Assembly: GCA_005804885.1 (NCBI GenBank)
Contig: SYOX01000322.1
Span: forward strand, 1 to 60,526
Direction: 5' to 3'
DNA: 60,526 bases
Source of the DNA: Pseudomonadota bacterium
Lineage (GTDB): Bacteria > Myxococcota_A > Bradymonadia > Bradymonadales > GCA-2716585
Shown: in pieces, positions 18,448-26,972 of the stretch
Numbering within the stretch: position 1 is the stretch's first letter
How the letters are laid out: each line of letters starts with the position of its first letter
Program-made: the position numbers and the translations under genes
Notes under the pieces: generated by a model
Databases searched by the model: none
Told to the model about the DNA's origin: nothing
The model's input: the letters and a program-made list of their open reading frames with translations, nothing else

Positions 18448-19038
18448 ATGTCGGAGGGAGGGTTGAGAGTGGGCGGAGATCGTAGAGGGGGCTTGCGCGC
18501 GCTGTTGACGAAGGCGGCGGCGGGCGACGCGCTGGAGGCGAGCTACCGCGCGAGGATGCTCGCGCTGGTCGACTCGGAAGGAGATTGTTTCAGCCGGGAT
18601 CGCTTTGATCCAGGGCACTTCACGGCCAGCGCCTTCGTGTGCTCGCCAGAGGGCGGAGAGCTCTTGCTCATCCTGCACGGCAAGCTGGGGCTGTGGCTCC
18701 AGCCCGGGGGCCACGTCGATCCAGACGACGAGGACGTCTTCGCAGCGGCGCGTCGGGAGGTGGCCGAGGAGGTCGGGATCCGAGCGCTGGACTGGTTCGG
18801 CGCGGGGCCGGAGATCTTCGATCTGGACATCCACACGATCCCGGCGCGCCCTGGCCGGGAGCCAGCGCACGAGCACTTCGACGTGCGCGTGCTCTTCAGA
18901 GCCAGGACGCGAGCCTTCGAGGCGGGATCGGACGCGAAGGACGCCCGCTGGGTCAGCCTGGAGGACATCCGCCTGGGGCAGTCGGACGAGTCGGTGATGC
19001 GGGCGGTGCGCAAGCTCCAGGCGAAGCTGGGGGCGTAA
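18448..19038 (+). CDS. Nudix hydrolase
   Basis: The 196-residue protein has a perfect Nudix box at residues 88-111 (GHVDPDDE then REVAEEVGI, the GX5EX7REUXEEXGU pattern), which binds Mg2+ and hydrolyses a nucleoside diphosphate linked to some moiety. The substrate cannot be told from sequence. It follows the metalloprotease gene by 82 bp and appears to stand alone. Confidence 0.93.
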   Translation: MSEGGLRVGGDRRGGLRALLTKAAAGDALEASYRARMLALVDSEGDCFSRDRFDPGHFTASAFVCSPEGGELLLILHGKLGLWLQPGGHVDPDDEDVFAAARREVAEEVGIRALDWFGAGPEIFDLDIHTIPARPGREPAHEHFDVRVLFRARTRAFEAGSDAKDARWVSLEDIRLGQSDESVMRAVRKLQAKLGA

Positions 19039-19411
19039 TCGCGGCGCCCGGACGGCGGGGCCGCCCGTCGACAGGATCGCACGCCCCGACAACGACGCCG
19101 ACCTCGCCCTTGCGCCACCTTGTTCGGCGACCTCGACTGCAGCGGGATCGATGGGGATCGGGGCGGCGCGCTATCCCGCTGGGGACGTCCTTGTGTGCAA
19201 GCGGGACATCACCCGTGGGGCGGCGATCCCGCCTGCGGCCTGGCACCGTCAAAGGGCTTGCCTACCCCGCCCACCAGCGGCATTGTCTTGGGGAGGTCTC
19301 CCGCCCGCGGGCGGGTTGAGAAGGATGTTACACTGCCTCCTGACAGTTGATGGATGGCGAGACCTGGTGAGGGTGGTTATCCTTGTGGAGCACGCTGACA
19401 AGGAGCAGCAC
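19039..19411. other. intergenic region upstream of the toxin-antitoxin pair
   Basis: This 373-bp region holds no convincing gene. It contains a GC-rich dyad (CCCGCCCGCGGGCGGG, 19300-19315) and the word CGACGCCGACCTCGCC, also present near 38513. The toxin-antitoxin promoter and autoregulatory operator should lie in its right half, but I cannot pin them. Confidence 0.4.
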
Positions 19412-19633
19412 ATGACACTGGTTGAACTTGCCAAGGCCAAAGAGGAGCTGCTCGACCTCATCAAGCGCGCCCAGAACGGAGAAGAGGTCGTCATCACCGA
19501 GGATGACAAGCCCATCATTCGTCTCGTCGCCCTCAACAAGCCTGCTCAGCGCACTTTCGGAAGTGCCAAAGGTCTTGTGTCCTTCGCGGACGACTTCGAC
19601 GCCCCCCTTGACGACTTTGCCGAATACTCCTGA
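19412..19633 (+). CDS. Phd/YefM-type antitoxin
   Basis: The 73-residue protein matches short Phd-like antitoxins: an N-terminal DNA-binding half (LVELAKAKEELLDLIKRAQNGEEVVITEDDKPIIRLV) and an acidic C-terminal toxin-neutralising tail ending FADDFDAPLDDFAEYS. AAGGAG sits 7 nt before ATG 19412. Its TGA overlaps the toxin ATG (TGATG), the usual coupling, and such antitoxins usually repress their own promoter. Confidence 0.9.
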   Translation: MTLVELAKAKEELLDLIKRAQNGEEVVITEDDKPIIRLVALNKPAQRTFGSAKGLVSFADDFDAPLDDFAEYS

Positions 19634-20019
19634 TGCGCCTCCTGCTCGACACTCACACCTTTTTGTGGTTCATCGCTGGCAGTGACCGCCTCAGCGACCA
19701 CGCCAAAGACACCATCGCTGACGGCACCCACGAAGCGTTCTTGAGCGTGGCCAGCTTTTGGGAGATCGCCATCAAGGTTTCCCTTGGAAAACTGACGCTT
19801 GGAGCCCCTTTCGAGCAACTCATCCCCGAGCAACTCCAGCAGAACAACTTCCAAGTCCTCGGCGTCGAGTTGAGCCACCTCAACGGGCTCCTGACGCTGC
19901 CGATGCACCACCGAGACCCCTTCGACCGCATCATCATCTGCCAGGCCATCGAAGAGAACCTCACCCTCATCAGCGTCGATGGCCACTTCGATGCCTACAA
20001 CATCAATCGACTCTGGTGA
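19633..20019 (+). CDS. PIN-domain toxin (VapC-like)
   Basis: The 128-residue PIN nuclease has its acidic catalytic set at D6 (LLLDTHTFLWF), E44 (SFWEIAIK), D95/D98 (HHRDPFDR) and D116 (ISVDGHFDAY). The HRDPFDRIIICQA stretch is characteristic of the Phd-linked PIN group. It probably cleaves tRNA or rRNA when free of the antitoxin encoded by the overlapping upstream gene. Confidence 0.93.
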   Translation: MRLLLDTHTFLWFIAGSDRLSDHAKDTIADGTHEAFLSVASFWEIAIKVSLGKLTLGAPFEQLIPEQLQQNNFQVLGVELSHLNGLLTLPMHHRDPFDRIIICQAIEENLTLISVDGHFDAYNINRLW

Positions 20020-20082
20020 GAGGCCCTCCACCAAAGGCAGCGTAACCCCTCGTTGCTACGGACTCGCCTGGACTGCACAGCG

Positions 20083-20101
20083 AAACCCATCAGCGCTCTG
20101 G
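20083..20101. repeat. lone terminus of the CTAG-type element (copy D)
   Basis: AAACCCATCAGCGCTCTGG matches the right end of the elements at 25361 and 43399. No matching left end is found upstream, so this is a remnant. It lies between the toxin gene and the P460-like gene, 64 bp after the former. Confidence 0.6.
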
Positions 20102-20190
20102 ACCATCCCCGAGCCCGCCTTGACTCGCCGCAGCGCTGGTCGTCTACTCGATCGCGCCGATCTCGCCTCGCCTCACCGATGGAGGAGCCG

Positions 20191-21012
20191 ATGGACGTAA
20201 AGCGCGCCGCCCTTGCGCTGATGGCGCTCTCAATCCTTGCCCTAGCCTGCTCCAGACCGCCTCGGAGCGTCGAGGCGATCCGCTCGGACGGCGAGCTCGC
20301 GCAAACGCCGACACAGGAGCCGACAGAGCGAGCGCGCCCCGCTCCAGCCGACGAGGCGCCGCAGGAGCATGTCTCGATGCGCTCGCCGACGGTCTTTGAC
20401 GCGGACATCTGGGGCGCGATCCTGGCCTCGGAGCGCTGGCCGCTGGCCGACGCGGCGGCCCGGCTCGCGCCGGAGCTGTGCCGGGCGCCGAGGCCGCACA
20501 GGCCCGATCCAGACCAGGGCGCCCTGAGCCAGAGCGAGGATGGGGAGACCCACGGCCGGAAGCTCTACCGGCTCAAGGTCAAGGATCAGGCGGCCTACGG
20601 CGCGATGAAGCCGGGCGACGTGGCCCCGATCGGCCAGACCTTGATCAAGGACGCCTGGATCGCGACGCCCGACGTCGTCGACAAGAGCAACGGCGACAAG
20701 ATCGTCGGCGAAAAGATCAACGGCGGAAAGATCGACGGCGGAAAGATCAACGGCGACGGAGACATCCACGACACCAGGGGCGCCATGTGGGCGCAGGTCG
20801 GCGCGCTGCGCTACGTCGCCACGGCGCCGACGAGCCTCTTCATCATGCAGAAGCTCGACCCGTCCACGGAGGGGACGGACCAGGGCTGGGTCTACGCCGT
20901 GACCACGCCGGATCGTCGAGACATCGCGGCGGCCGGCGCGCTTCAGGCGTGCATGGGCTGCCACGCCCGCGCGCCGCACGACCGGCTCTTTGGCCTCGGA
21001 GGGGCGCCATGA
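20191..21012 (+). CDS. lipoprotein with C-terminal CxxCH heme site, cytochrome P460-like
   Basis: The 273-residue lipoprotein has a lipobox ILALAC (C20). A single c-type heme-binding motif CMGCH (C254, C257, H258) sits near the end, and the preceding region (LYRLKVKD, then Ala-Met-Lys-Pro, then LIKDAWIA, GALRYVATAPTSLFIMQKL and WVYAVTTPDRRDI) has the layout of cytochrome P460/c'-beta-like proteins. A short repetitive insert of NGGKIDGGKI units (about residues 168-190) is unusual. The ATG at 20191 has GGAG upstream. It overlaps the next gene by 4 bp (ATGA). Confidence 0.65.
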   Translation: MDVKRAALALMALSILALACSRPPRSVEAIRSDGELAQTPTQEPTERARPAPADEAPQEHVSMRSPTVFDADIWGAILASERWPLADAAARLAPELCRAPRPHRPDPDQGALSQSEDGETHGRKLYRLKVKDQAAYGAMKPGDVAPIGQTLIKDAWIATPDVVDKSNGDKIVGEKINGGKIDGGKINGDGDIHDTRGAMWAQVGALRYVATAPTSLFIMQKLDPSTEGTDQGWVYAVTTPDRRDIAAAGALQACMGCHARAPHDRLFGLGGAP

Positions 21013-21992
21013 TCGAGCAGGCGTGGCGCAAGACGCTCAAGGGCGTCGAGGCGACCTTCACCGCCGGGTGGTCGATCGGGGAGATCGCCTACGCGGCGCG
21101 GCACCCCCACCGGGTCGCTGGCGATCCCTTCCGGGAGGCCGTCGCCGAAGACATTGATAAGTTCGGACTCTACAAGGCTTTTCCCGATGAGGTCCAGCGC
21201 GTCGAGCTCCGGCGCGGCGGCTGGGCCGCCCTGCCCAACCCCTATGAGCGCGTCGGCCAAGGCGGCGGCGACAAGATCGTGGCGCAGCTGCGCGGCGGCC
21301 AGCCGCGGCATCGTCGGGCCATCGTCGTCTGCCATTGCTACGGGCTTCCCTTCCCGACCTGGATGGAGCGCCTCTTCGGGCTGCACCGCCTGGAGGGCTT
21401 CGACGTCTTCTACAACATCATGAACCACCATTATCGAGGCAGCTTCGGCTTCTGGCCGGGCTTCGGGCTGGCCAGCCCGCAGATGTCGAGGATGATCGAG
21501 AACGTCCGCTCGGCCTTCACGGGCCTGCGCAGCCTCGTCCGCTCGCTGGAGCACACCTTCGGGTACGACGAGGTGATCCTGCTGGGCTACTCCATCGGCG
21601 GCCACATCTCGATGCACGTGGCCAACAGCCACCCCGTCTCGCGGCTGGCCCTCTACTGCCCGGTGACCAGCCTCCGCGCCACCGCCACCGAGCTTGGCCT
21701 GATGCCCCTGGCCTCGCCCTTCGTCGATCGCGCCCTCGGGCGCCTTCAGCGAGACTTCGACTTTGCCGACCTCGACGTCCTTGACCCCCTCCAGCACGAC
21801 CTCAAGCCCCCGGTCGACGACCTGCTCTTCATCCTCCAGACCCACGACGCCATGGTCCCGACCCGCCAGAGCGACGCGCTGCGGCGCCGCTACCCCGACG
21901 TCCGCTGCCACGAGTACCCCGGCACCCACGCCTTCCCCGTCGAGCAGCGCGCCATGCAGCGCACCCTGCACGCCTGGCTGACCCGAGCTTGA
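21009..21992 (+). CDS. alpha/beta hydrolase
   Basis: This 327-residue cytoplasmic alpha/beta hydrolase has its nucleophile S195 in GYSIGGH, probable acid D280 (LQTHDAMVP) and base H307 (GTHAFP). The oxyanion-loop region is VVCHCYGLP. Substrate unknown; esterase or lipase-like chemistry is expected. It is translationally coupled to the P460-like lipoprotein gene (ATGA overlap) and lies 9 bp before the Sel1-type lipoprotein gene, so the three form one operon. Confidence 0.8.
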   Translation: MIEQAWRKTLKGVEATFTAGWSIGEIAYAARHPHRVAGDPFREAVAEDIDKFGLYKAFPDEVQRVELRRGGWAALPNPYERVGQGGGDKIVAQLRGGQPRHRRAIVVCHCYGLPFPTWMERLFGLHRLEGFDVFYNIMNHHYRGSFGFWPGFGLASPQMSRMIENVRSAFTGLRSLVRSLEHTFGYDEVILLGYSIGGHISMHVANSHPVSRLALYCPVTSLRATATELGLMPLASPFVDRALGRLQRDFDFADLDVLDPLQHDLKPPVDDLLFILQTHDAMVPTRQSDALRRRYPDVRCHEYPGTHAFPVEQRAMQRTLHAWLTRA

Positions 21993-22001
21993 GAGGCCAC
22001 G

Positions 22002-22658
22002 ATGCCCCACACCCCTCTGATCCTGGCGCTGATCCTCTGCGGGCTCCTGGCCGGGTGCTGCAGCGACTCGACCCCGGCAGCACCGGCCTCGACGGCGAAC
22101 AACGCGGGCGCCTCGGTGGGCGACGCGGGCGCCTCGGCCATCGACGCAAGCAAAGCCACCGCGAGCCCCCTCTCCGATAAACCGACGCTCCCCCCGACAA
22201 ACGCCGACGGGATCAAGGCGGGTGCGCCCTCGACGGCGGGCGCGACGGGCGAGCAGGGCGCCGTGGCGGACTCGGACTCGGACGAGGTGCGGTGCGAGGA
22301 CGGGGACGCGGCGGCGTGCGGCTCGCTCGGCCGTCGACTCCTCGCCGGGGAGGGCGTCAAGAAGAACGCCACGCGCGCGCGCTTCTTGATGGATCGGGCC
22401 TGCGCGGGCGGCGCTCTGGAGAGCTGCGTCGATCTGGGGATCAACCTGATGGGCATCGAGGGCGGCCCGCGGATGCCCAGGGAGGCGCGGAAAGTTTTTC
22501 AGAAGGCGTGCGACGGCAGCGCCCCGCGCGGCTGCTTTGAGCTGGCCGGGATCTACTCGACCGGCGACGGGGCCTCGCCGGATCAGGCCCAGGCGCTGCG
22601 GATGTACCTGCGGGCGTGCCGGATGGGCCACGCGGAGTCTTGCGATCTGGCGAAGTAG
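22002..22658 (+). CDS. Cys-rich Sel1-repeat lipoprotein
   Basis: The 218-residue protein has lipobox GLLAGC (C19) and a low-complexity Ala/Ser/Asp linker to about residue 90. Three or so Sel1/TPR-like repeats then follow, each with paired cysteines (ACGSLGRRLLAGEGV, SCVDLGINLMG, GCFELAGIYSTGDG, SCDLAK), the HcpA-like pattern with disulfide-linked helix pairs. Probably an envelope protein-interaction scaffold. The 3' end is partially duplicated downstream. Confidence 0.8.
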   Translation: MPHTPLILALILCGLLAGCCSDSTPAAPASTANNAGASVGDAGASAIDASKATASPLSDKPTLPPTNADGIKAGAPSTAGATGEQGAVADSDSDEVRCEDGDAAACGSLGRRLLAGEGVKKNATRARFLMDRACAGGALESCVDLGINLMGIEGGPRMPREARKVFQKACDGSAPRGCFELAGIYSTGDGASPDQAQALRMYLRACRMGHAESCDLAK

Positions 22659-22735
22659 GGCGGCGTTGACCTCCAGTCCGACAACCGCCTTCCCTGCACC
22701 ACGCGGAGTCTTGCGATCTGGCGAAGTAGGGCGGC
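22628..22735. repeat. 37-bp direct repeat of the Sel1 gene 3' end
   Basis: The 37-bp stretch starting CCACGCGGAGTCTTGCGATC at 22628-22664 (the last codons, stop and 5 bp beyond) is repeated exactly at 22699-22735, 71 bp downstream. The second copy includes a second in-phase-looking stop and abuts the end of the convergent transporter gene. It looks like a recent local duplication. Confidence 0.9.
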
Positions 22736-22738
22736 CGC

Positions 22739-24067
22739 TCAGAGGTCGGACTTGCCGGTGCTGTTTCGCCAGAGCATCAGGCCCATGAAGAGGGCGGCGA
22801 GGCAGGCCGAGCCGAGCAAAAAGGCAAAGACGCCGCCGACGCCGCCGCGCTCCAGGACGTAGGGCAGGATGACCTCCTGGACGACGGAGCCTATCGAGCC
22901 CATGCCGTTGATGATCCCGGCGGCCAGCGTGGCCCCGGAGGCGGTGCCGACGTCAATGGCGCCGGCGCCGGTCATCAGCGCATCAGGCCCATAGAGCATG
23001 AAGCCGACCAGCCCGAGGCCGATGCCGAAGAGGAGCAGGCTCGTGGGGCCGAAGAGGTAGAGGACGAGGCAGGACATCGCCAGGCAGACGATGAAGATGA
23101 AGGCGACCTGGGCGCGGCGGCCCTTGAAGAGCTTGTCCGAGATGTAGCCGGCGGCGATGACCCCGGCGATGCCGGCCAGATCGAAGATCGTGGACAGGTA
23201 GCCGGCGTCGGCGGTCGTGAGCCCGTAGCTCTCCTTGAGCATCAACGGGGTCCACGACCAGAGCGCGTAACGTATGAATTTCACAAAGAAATAGAAGGCG
23301 CCGATGATCATGACGTTGGCGACGACCTGCCGGGTCCACCCGACGAAGCGGCCCTGGTCGTGCGGCGCAGCGGCGACGGGGGAGGCGGCGGCCGGCGTGG
23401 GAGAGAGCCTGGAGGAGGCCGTCGCGGAGGTCGGCGGAGGGGGGGCGGCGGGGTCCTTGACGGCCGGCAGGCCGAGATCCTCGGGGCGGTTGCGCTGGTT
23501 GAAGAGGACGAAGATCCAGACGAGGGCCAGGACGACGGAGCCGGTGAAGAAGGAGTACCGGAAGCCGTACTCGCCTGCGACGAAGGCAGCCAGGGTGTTG
23601 GCCAGGACGCCGCCGACCTGATAGTTGGTCGCCCAGAAGCCCATGACGGTGCCGCGCTCCTGGCGATGGAACCAGTTGGCCATGGTGCCGACGCAGTTGG
23701 ACCAGCCGGTGGCCTGGGCCAGCCCGTTGAGGATCATGAAGGCGGCGAAGGTGCCGAAGGAGTTGGAGAAGCCGAAGACGACGTTGGCCAGGATCGAGAG
23801 GCCGAGGCCGATCAGGAGCAGGAGCCGCGGCCCCCAGCGCTGGCCGGCGGCGCCGCCGATGAACTGCCCGACGGTGTAGGCCAGCAGGTACCAGAAGCCG
23901 ATCTGGCCGATGGCGGGCAGGTCCCACTCAAGCTCGGCCCTCAGGTCCGACTTGACGATGAAGAAGGGCTTTCGGCAGAAGTAGAAGCCCGCGTAGGTCA
24001 GCCAGGTGGCCGCGAAGACGCGCCATCGCCACTGCTTGAGCTTCGGGTCCATCGTGGTGGTGGTCAT
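22739..24067 (-). CDS. MFS transporter of the organophosphate:phosphate antiporter (GlpT/UhpT) type
   Basis: The 442-residue protein has 12 hydrophobic segments split by a Pro/Ala/Ser-rich central loop (about 200-240). Family markers are YAGFYFCRKPFFIVKSDL at the first helix and WFHRQERGTVMGFWATNYQVGG in helix 5, as in OPA proteins that exchange sugar or glycerol phosphates for phosphate. The exact substrate is unknown. ATG 24067 precedes MTTTTMDP; an ATG at the second Met is possible. Convergent with the Sel1 gene and 86 bp downstream of the M15-like gene. Confidence 0.88.
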   Translation of the reverse strand: MTTTTMDPKLKQWRWRVFAATWLTYAGFYFCRKPFFIVKSDLRAELEWDLPAIGQIGFWYLLAYTVGQFIGGAAGQRWGPRLLLLIGLGLSILANVVFGFSNSFGTFAAFMILNGLAQATGWSNCVGTMANWFHRQERGTVMGFWATNYQVGGVLANTLAAFVAGEYGFRYSFFTGSVVLALVWIFVLFNQRNRPEDLGLPAVKDPAAPPPPTSATASSRLSPTPAAASPVAAAPHDQGRFVGWTRQVVANVMIIGAFYFFVKFIRYALWSWTPLMLKESYGLTTADAGYLSTIFDLAGIAGVIAAGYISDKLFKGRRAQVAFIFIVCLAMSCLVLYLFGPTSLLLFGIGLGLVGFMLYGPDALMTGAGAIDVGTASGATLAAGIINGMGSIGSVVQEVILPYVLERGGVGGVFAFLLGSACLAALFMGLMLWRNSTGKSDL

Positions 24068-24153
24068 GCTTGAGTCCGTCCGGTGTGGGTCCAGTGAAGC
24101 GGGCGGGCCATGGCATGAGCGCGCTGGCCTTGTCCTGGGGATGGCCGGCTAGT

Positions 24154-25107
24154 CTAGCGCAAGGTCAGGGGCGCGCTGCAGGTCGTGCCCGTGTCAAAGC
24201 CCGCCAGCGGGGCCATGTCGATGCGCCTGGCGGTCATGGGGCCGTAGGTGCCGGTCTCCGGCAGCGGGTCTTCGGGGTGGGCGCGGTTCCAGAGGATCTG
24301 GAAGGCCTTGACGCTGATCTCCCGGATGTCGCGGCCCCTGATGTAGGTGTGGTGCGGGACGTCGCGGCAGCCTGCCCAGCGGCCCTTGTTCGTCTCATCG
24401 CAGTACCAGACCCAGCCGCGCTCGTTGAGCTTGTGGCGCCAGGCCTTGGTGACCTCGCGGGGCACGTCGATGGCGCGGCCGGACTCGTGGTGGCTGGTGC
24501 CGGGGTCGGCGGCGATGCGGATGCCGCATGTGCCCTCCCAGCGCTTGAGGACGTGCTGCTGGACGATGGAGCGCCAGGTGCTGTTGACGCTGAAGGTCTG
24601 ATCGGGCAGATCGCCGGCGACCTTCCTCAAGGCGCGCGCGGCGCCGCTCTGCAGGAAGGGGTTGGCCGCCTGGTTGAGGTGGACGTTGGGGATGTCGTCG
24701 ATGCGCGAGAAGGTCCCGGGGGCGATGCAGTTGACCTGAGCGGCCAGCTGGGCGCTCAGGCGCGTGGTCATGTCCGTCGAGCACAGCCGCGAGGACACCA
24801 GATCCTCGACCGTCATCGGCAGCGGGCTCTGATCGGGCTGGGGCTCGACGGCCCTCCCCTTGTTCGAGGGCTCACCGGGATCGTCGGCGAAGACAAAGGG
24901 CACGTCCAGCGCCGCCGGGACCTCCTCGCGGGTGATCTTCGGCGCCGGCAGCGCCTCCGGAGCCCGCGCCAGCGGCACGGTGAGCATGGCCGCCAGCGCG
25001 GGCGGCTCGACGGTGGCCCTCGCCCCGCGAGGAGGGGCCTCGGCGTCGCAAGCGCTCAACCCGAAGGCGAGCAAAAGGAGGCCAGGGTACAAAAAACGTC
25101 CATCCAT
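24154..25107 (-). CDS. lipoprotein M15-family (VanY-like) peptidase with peptidoglycan-binding-type end
   Basis: The 317-residue lipoprotein has lipobox GLSAC (C20). The zinc site of LAS/M15 peptidases is visible: S205-x-H207-xx-G210-x-A212-x-D214 (TSHHESGRAIDVP) and PHHTYIRG at 251-258. The C-terminal 40 residues (VKAFQILWNRAHP, GTYGPMTARRID) resemble a peptidoglycan-binding-1 motif. A D,D-carboxypeptidase or endopeptidase on peptidoglycan in the periplasm is inferred, which is notable beside the SEDS-transpeptidase operon. ATG 25107 is chosen from the signal peptide. Confidence 0.82.
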   Translation of the reverse strand: MDGRFLYPGLLLLAFGLSACDAEAPPRGARATVEPPALAAMLTVPLARAPEALPAPKITREEVPAALDVPFVFADDPGEPSNKGRAVEPQPDQSPLPMTVEDLVSSRLCSTDMTTRLSAQLAAQVNCIAPGTFSRIDDIPNVHLNQAANPFLQSGAARALRKVAGDLPDQTFSVNSTWRSIVQQHVLKRWEGTCGIRIAADPGTSHHESGRAIDVPREVTKAWRHKLNERGWVWYCDETNKGRWAGCRDVPHHTYIRGRDIREISVKAFQILWNRAHPEDPLPETGTYGPMTARRIDMAPLAGFDTGTTCSAPLTLR

Positions 25108-25412
25108 GGATTCTTCCTCGGAAAATACAACTTCCGCGTCCGGTCAGACTCGACCGAGCGGCAGTGTAAAGGCTGGCGGCGGCGTTGAAAAGGGGTTGCG
25201 CAAAGCTGGCGACGCGGGATCAGCGCTTGTTCGAGCGCGCCTTTCGGGGGGCCTTCTCAGAGAGGAGCGCCACGGTTCCGCCCTCGCCCGGCCCGCTCAT
25301 CCCCGCATCTGCCGCCTCAACCCGAGGTCTGCCGCCTTCGACCGAGCGCGGCTCGACCCTCCAGAGCGCTGATGGGTTTGACGCCCGTCGGTCCCTCAAA
25401 CCCATCAGCACT
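25108..25412. other. intergenic region between the tubulin operon end and the M15 gene
   Basis: 305 bp without a gene. It contains the short CTAG-type element (25361-25416), which forms a 21-bp stem hairpin right at the operon end, and an A+T-rich patch (25085-25150) upstream of the M15 start that may hold its promoter. Confidence 0.5.
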
Positions 25413-25416
25413 CTAG
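25361..25416. repeat. CTAG-type element, copy B (short hairpin form)
   Basis: 56 bp: CCAGAGCGCTGATGGGTTTG at the left pairs with CAAACCCATCAGCACTCTAG at the right, a near-perfect 21-bp stem with a 14-bp loop. The right-end CTAG (25413-25416) carries the TAG stop codon of the 519-aa gene on the minus strand. Because the hairpin follows the stop directly, it could act on transcription end or mRNA stability, though no T-run follows. Confidence 0.85.
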
Positions 25417-26972
25417 GGATCGGCCTCGACCGGGAGCGGCTCGACGTGGGCCTCGGCGATGGCCTGATCGATGGACATGGCGCCCTTGGGATCTTCAAGC
25501 AGGGCGCGCTCCTGGCGGAAGGCGCGCTCGATGCGGCTTGGGAGCAAGGAGGAGAGCTCCCGGCTGTTGATCAGGTCGCGCAGGTGGATGGGGGCGGCCG
25601 AGGCGGAGATGGCGGCGGGGTCCTCTTCGATCAGGATGAGGCGGTGGGCGTCGATCATCGCCATGAGGCGGTCGACCTGGGCGAAGAAGGGCAGGCCGGC
25701 GACGAACTGGACGACGCGCAGCGTGAGCTGACCCTCGCGCTCGGTCTCGATCACCTCCAGGTGAGGGTCCGGGAAGCCCATCTGGTGGCAGGCCTCCCGA
25801 AACTCGCGCGACAGCGAGGGGTCGTTGGTCTCGGCCACGACGAAGCACTGGCCGCGCATGCCGTTGTCGAACTGGAGGGGCAGGTCGTCGTTGAAGAGCA
25901 TCAGCGGCTGGCCCTGGGCCAGAAAGTCGAGCAGGCGCTGGCGGGCGCGCTTGGAGCCGCCCGCGGCGCCGCCGAGGGCCTCGGTCAAGGAGGGGCTCGC
26001 CAGGCCGCCGAGCTGGGCGTCGACCCAGCCCCGGATGGTCTGCTCAAGCTCCTCGCTGCCGAGGTTGGCCAGCTCCTCGCTGCTCATGTCGACCCGCTGG
26101 AGGAACTTGGCCGAGCTGACGTCGAGGCGATCCAGGATCGCGTCGAGGGTCTGGTTGTCCATCAAGAGCATGTCGGCCGAGTGGCGCACGTTGTCCTGAG
26201 AGGAGGCCCTTCGAATGCCGGACAGGCGCTGCTCGGCCTGAAGGCTGATGGTGGGGCCGCGCTCGCGCAGGTTCTCTCCGGCGGCGATGTGCTCGGTCAG
26301 GTGGCTGATGATCCCCCCATAATACTTGGCCATCGACAGCCGCACGCTGCCCTCGCCTGTATCCTTGAGCGCGCCCTCCAGCGTCGGGAGGTGGCGCTGG
26401 ACGGCCTTGCGGGCCTCCTGGCGGAAGGCGGCGTCGTCCATGGGGCGGATGAGCTGCGCCCGCTGGCGCCGCCAGGGCAGGCGGCTGCGGCGGTGCCGTC
26501 CCGGCCCCTCCTCGCTCCAGTGATCGAGCGCCTTGTCCATCACCGCGCCGATCTCGCGCGTGGCCTCGGAGAAGCTCTGGCGGCCCTCCCCGTAGAGCTG
26601 GGTGCCCTCGACGCTGAGCGCCTCGGTGTGCTCGCGCAGCGTGTCGATCATCGCCCTGAGGATCTCCAGCGCCAGCGCGGCGTTCTGCCCCAGCAGGTGC
26701 CGGCAGGAGCGATCCAGGACAGGCACCTGGAAGCCGTCGCGCTCAAGGCGCCGCAAGGTGGCCTGGCTGATCCGGACCGTGTAGCGCCTGAGCCGGTCGT
26801 TGGCGTCGCGGCTGAACATCGTCGGGTCGGCGTCGATGTCGGTCAGGACCTCGCGGGCGCCCTCCTTGACGAGGCGATGCAGCTCGGCGGCCTGCTCGAT
26901 GCTCTCCTTGAGGGTGTCGAGCTTGTCCGAGAGCCACCGCCCGGCCTCCTCTCCGCTGGCAAATGCGTCCAT
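25413..26972 (-). CDS. unknown 519-aa protein paired with the tubulin-like GTPase
   Basis: I do not recognise this family. It is a soluble, mostly helical protein with heptad-like segments (residues 14-55, 90-150, 165-260), a basic stretch (GRHRRSRLPWRRQRAQ, about 156-171), and a mixed alpha/beta C-terminal half containing LPLQFDNGMRGQCFVVAET and FAQVDRLMAMIDAHRLILI. The ATG directly follows the tubulin-like gene's TAG (no gap), with GGAGGG as ribosome site. So strict a coupling suggests it works with the tubulin-like protein, possibly as adaptor or regulator. Its stop lies in element copy B. Confidence 0.75.
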   Translation of the reverse strand: MDAFASGEEAGRWLSDKLDTLKESIEQAAELHRLVKEGAREVLTDIDADPTMFSRDANDRLRRYTVRISQATLRRLERDGFQVPVLDRSCRHLLGQNAALALEILRAMIDTLREHTEALSVEGTQLYGEGRQSFSEATREIGAVMDKALDHWSEEGPGRHRRSRLPWRRQRAQLIRPMDDAAFRQEARKAVQRHLPTLEGALKDTGEGSVRLSMAKYYGGIISHLTEHIAAGENLRERGPTISLQAEQRLSGIRRASSQDNVRHSADMLLMDNQTLDAILDRLDVSSAKFLQRVDMSSEELANLGSEELEQTIRGWVDAQLGGLASPSLTEALGGAAGGSKRARQRLLDFLAQGQPLMLFNDDLPLQFDNGMRGQCFVVAETNDPSLSREFREACHQMGFPDPHLEVIETEREGQLTLRVVQFVAGLPFFAQVDRLMAMIDAHRLILIEEDPAAISASAAPIHLRDLINSRELSSLLPSRIERAFRQERALLEDPKGAMSIDQAIAEAHVEPLPVEADP

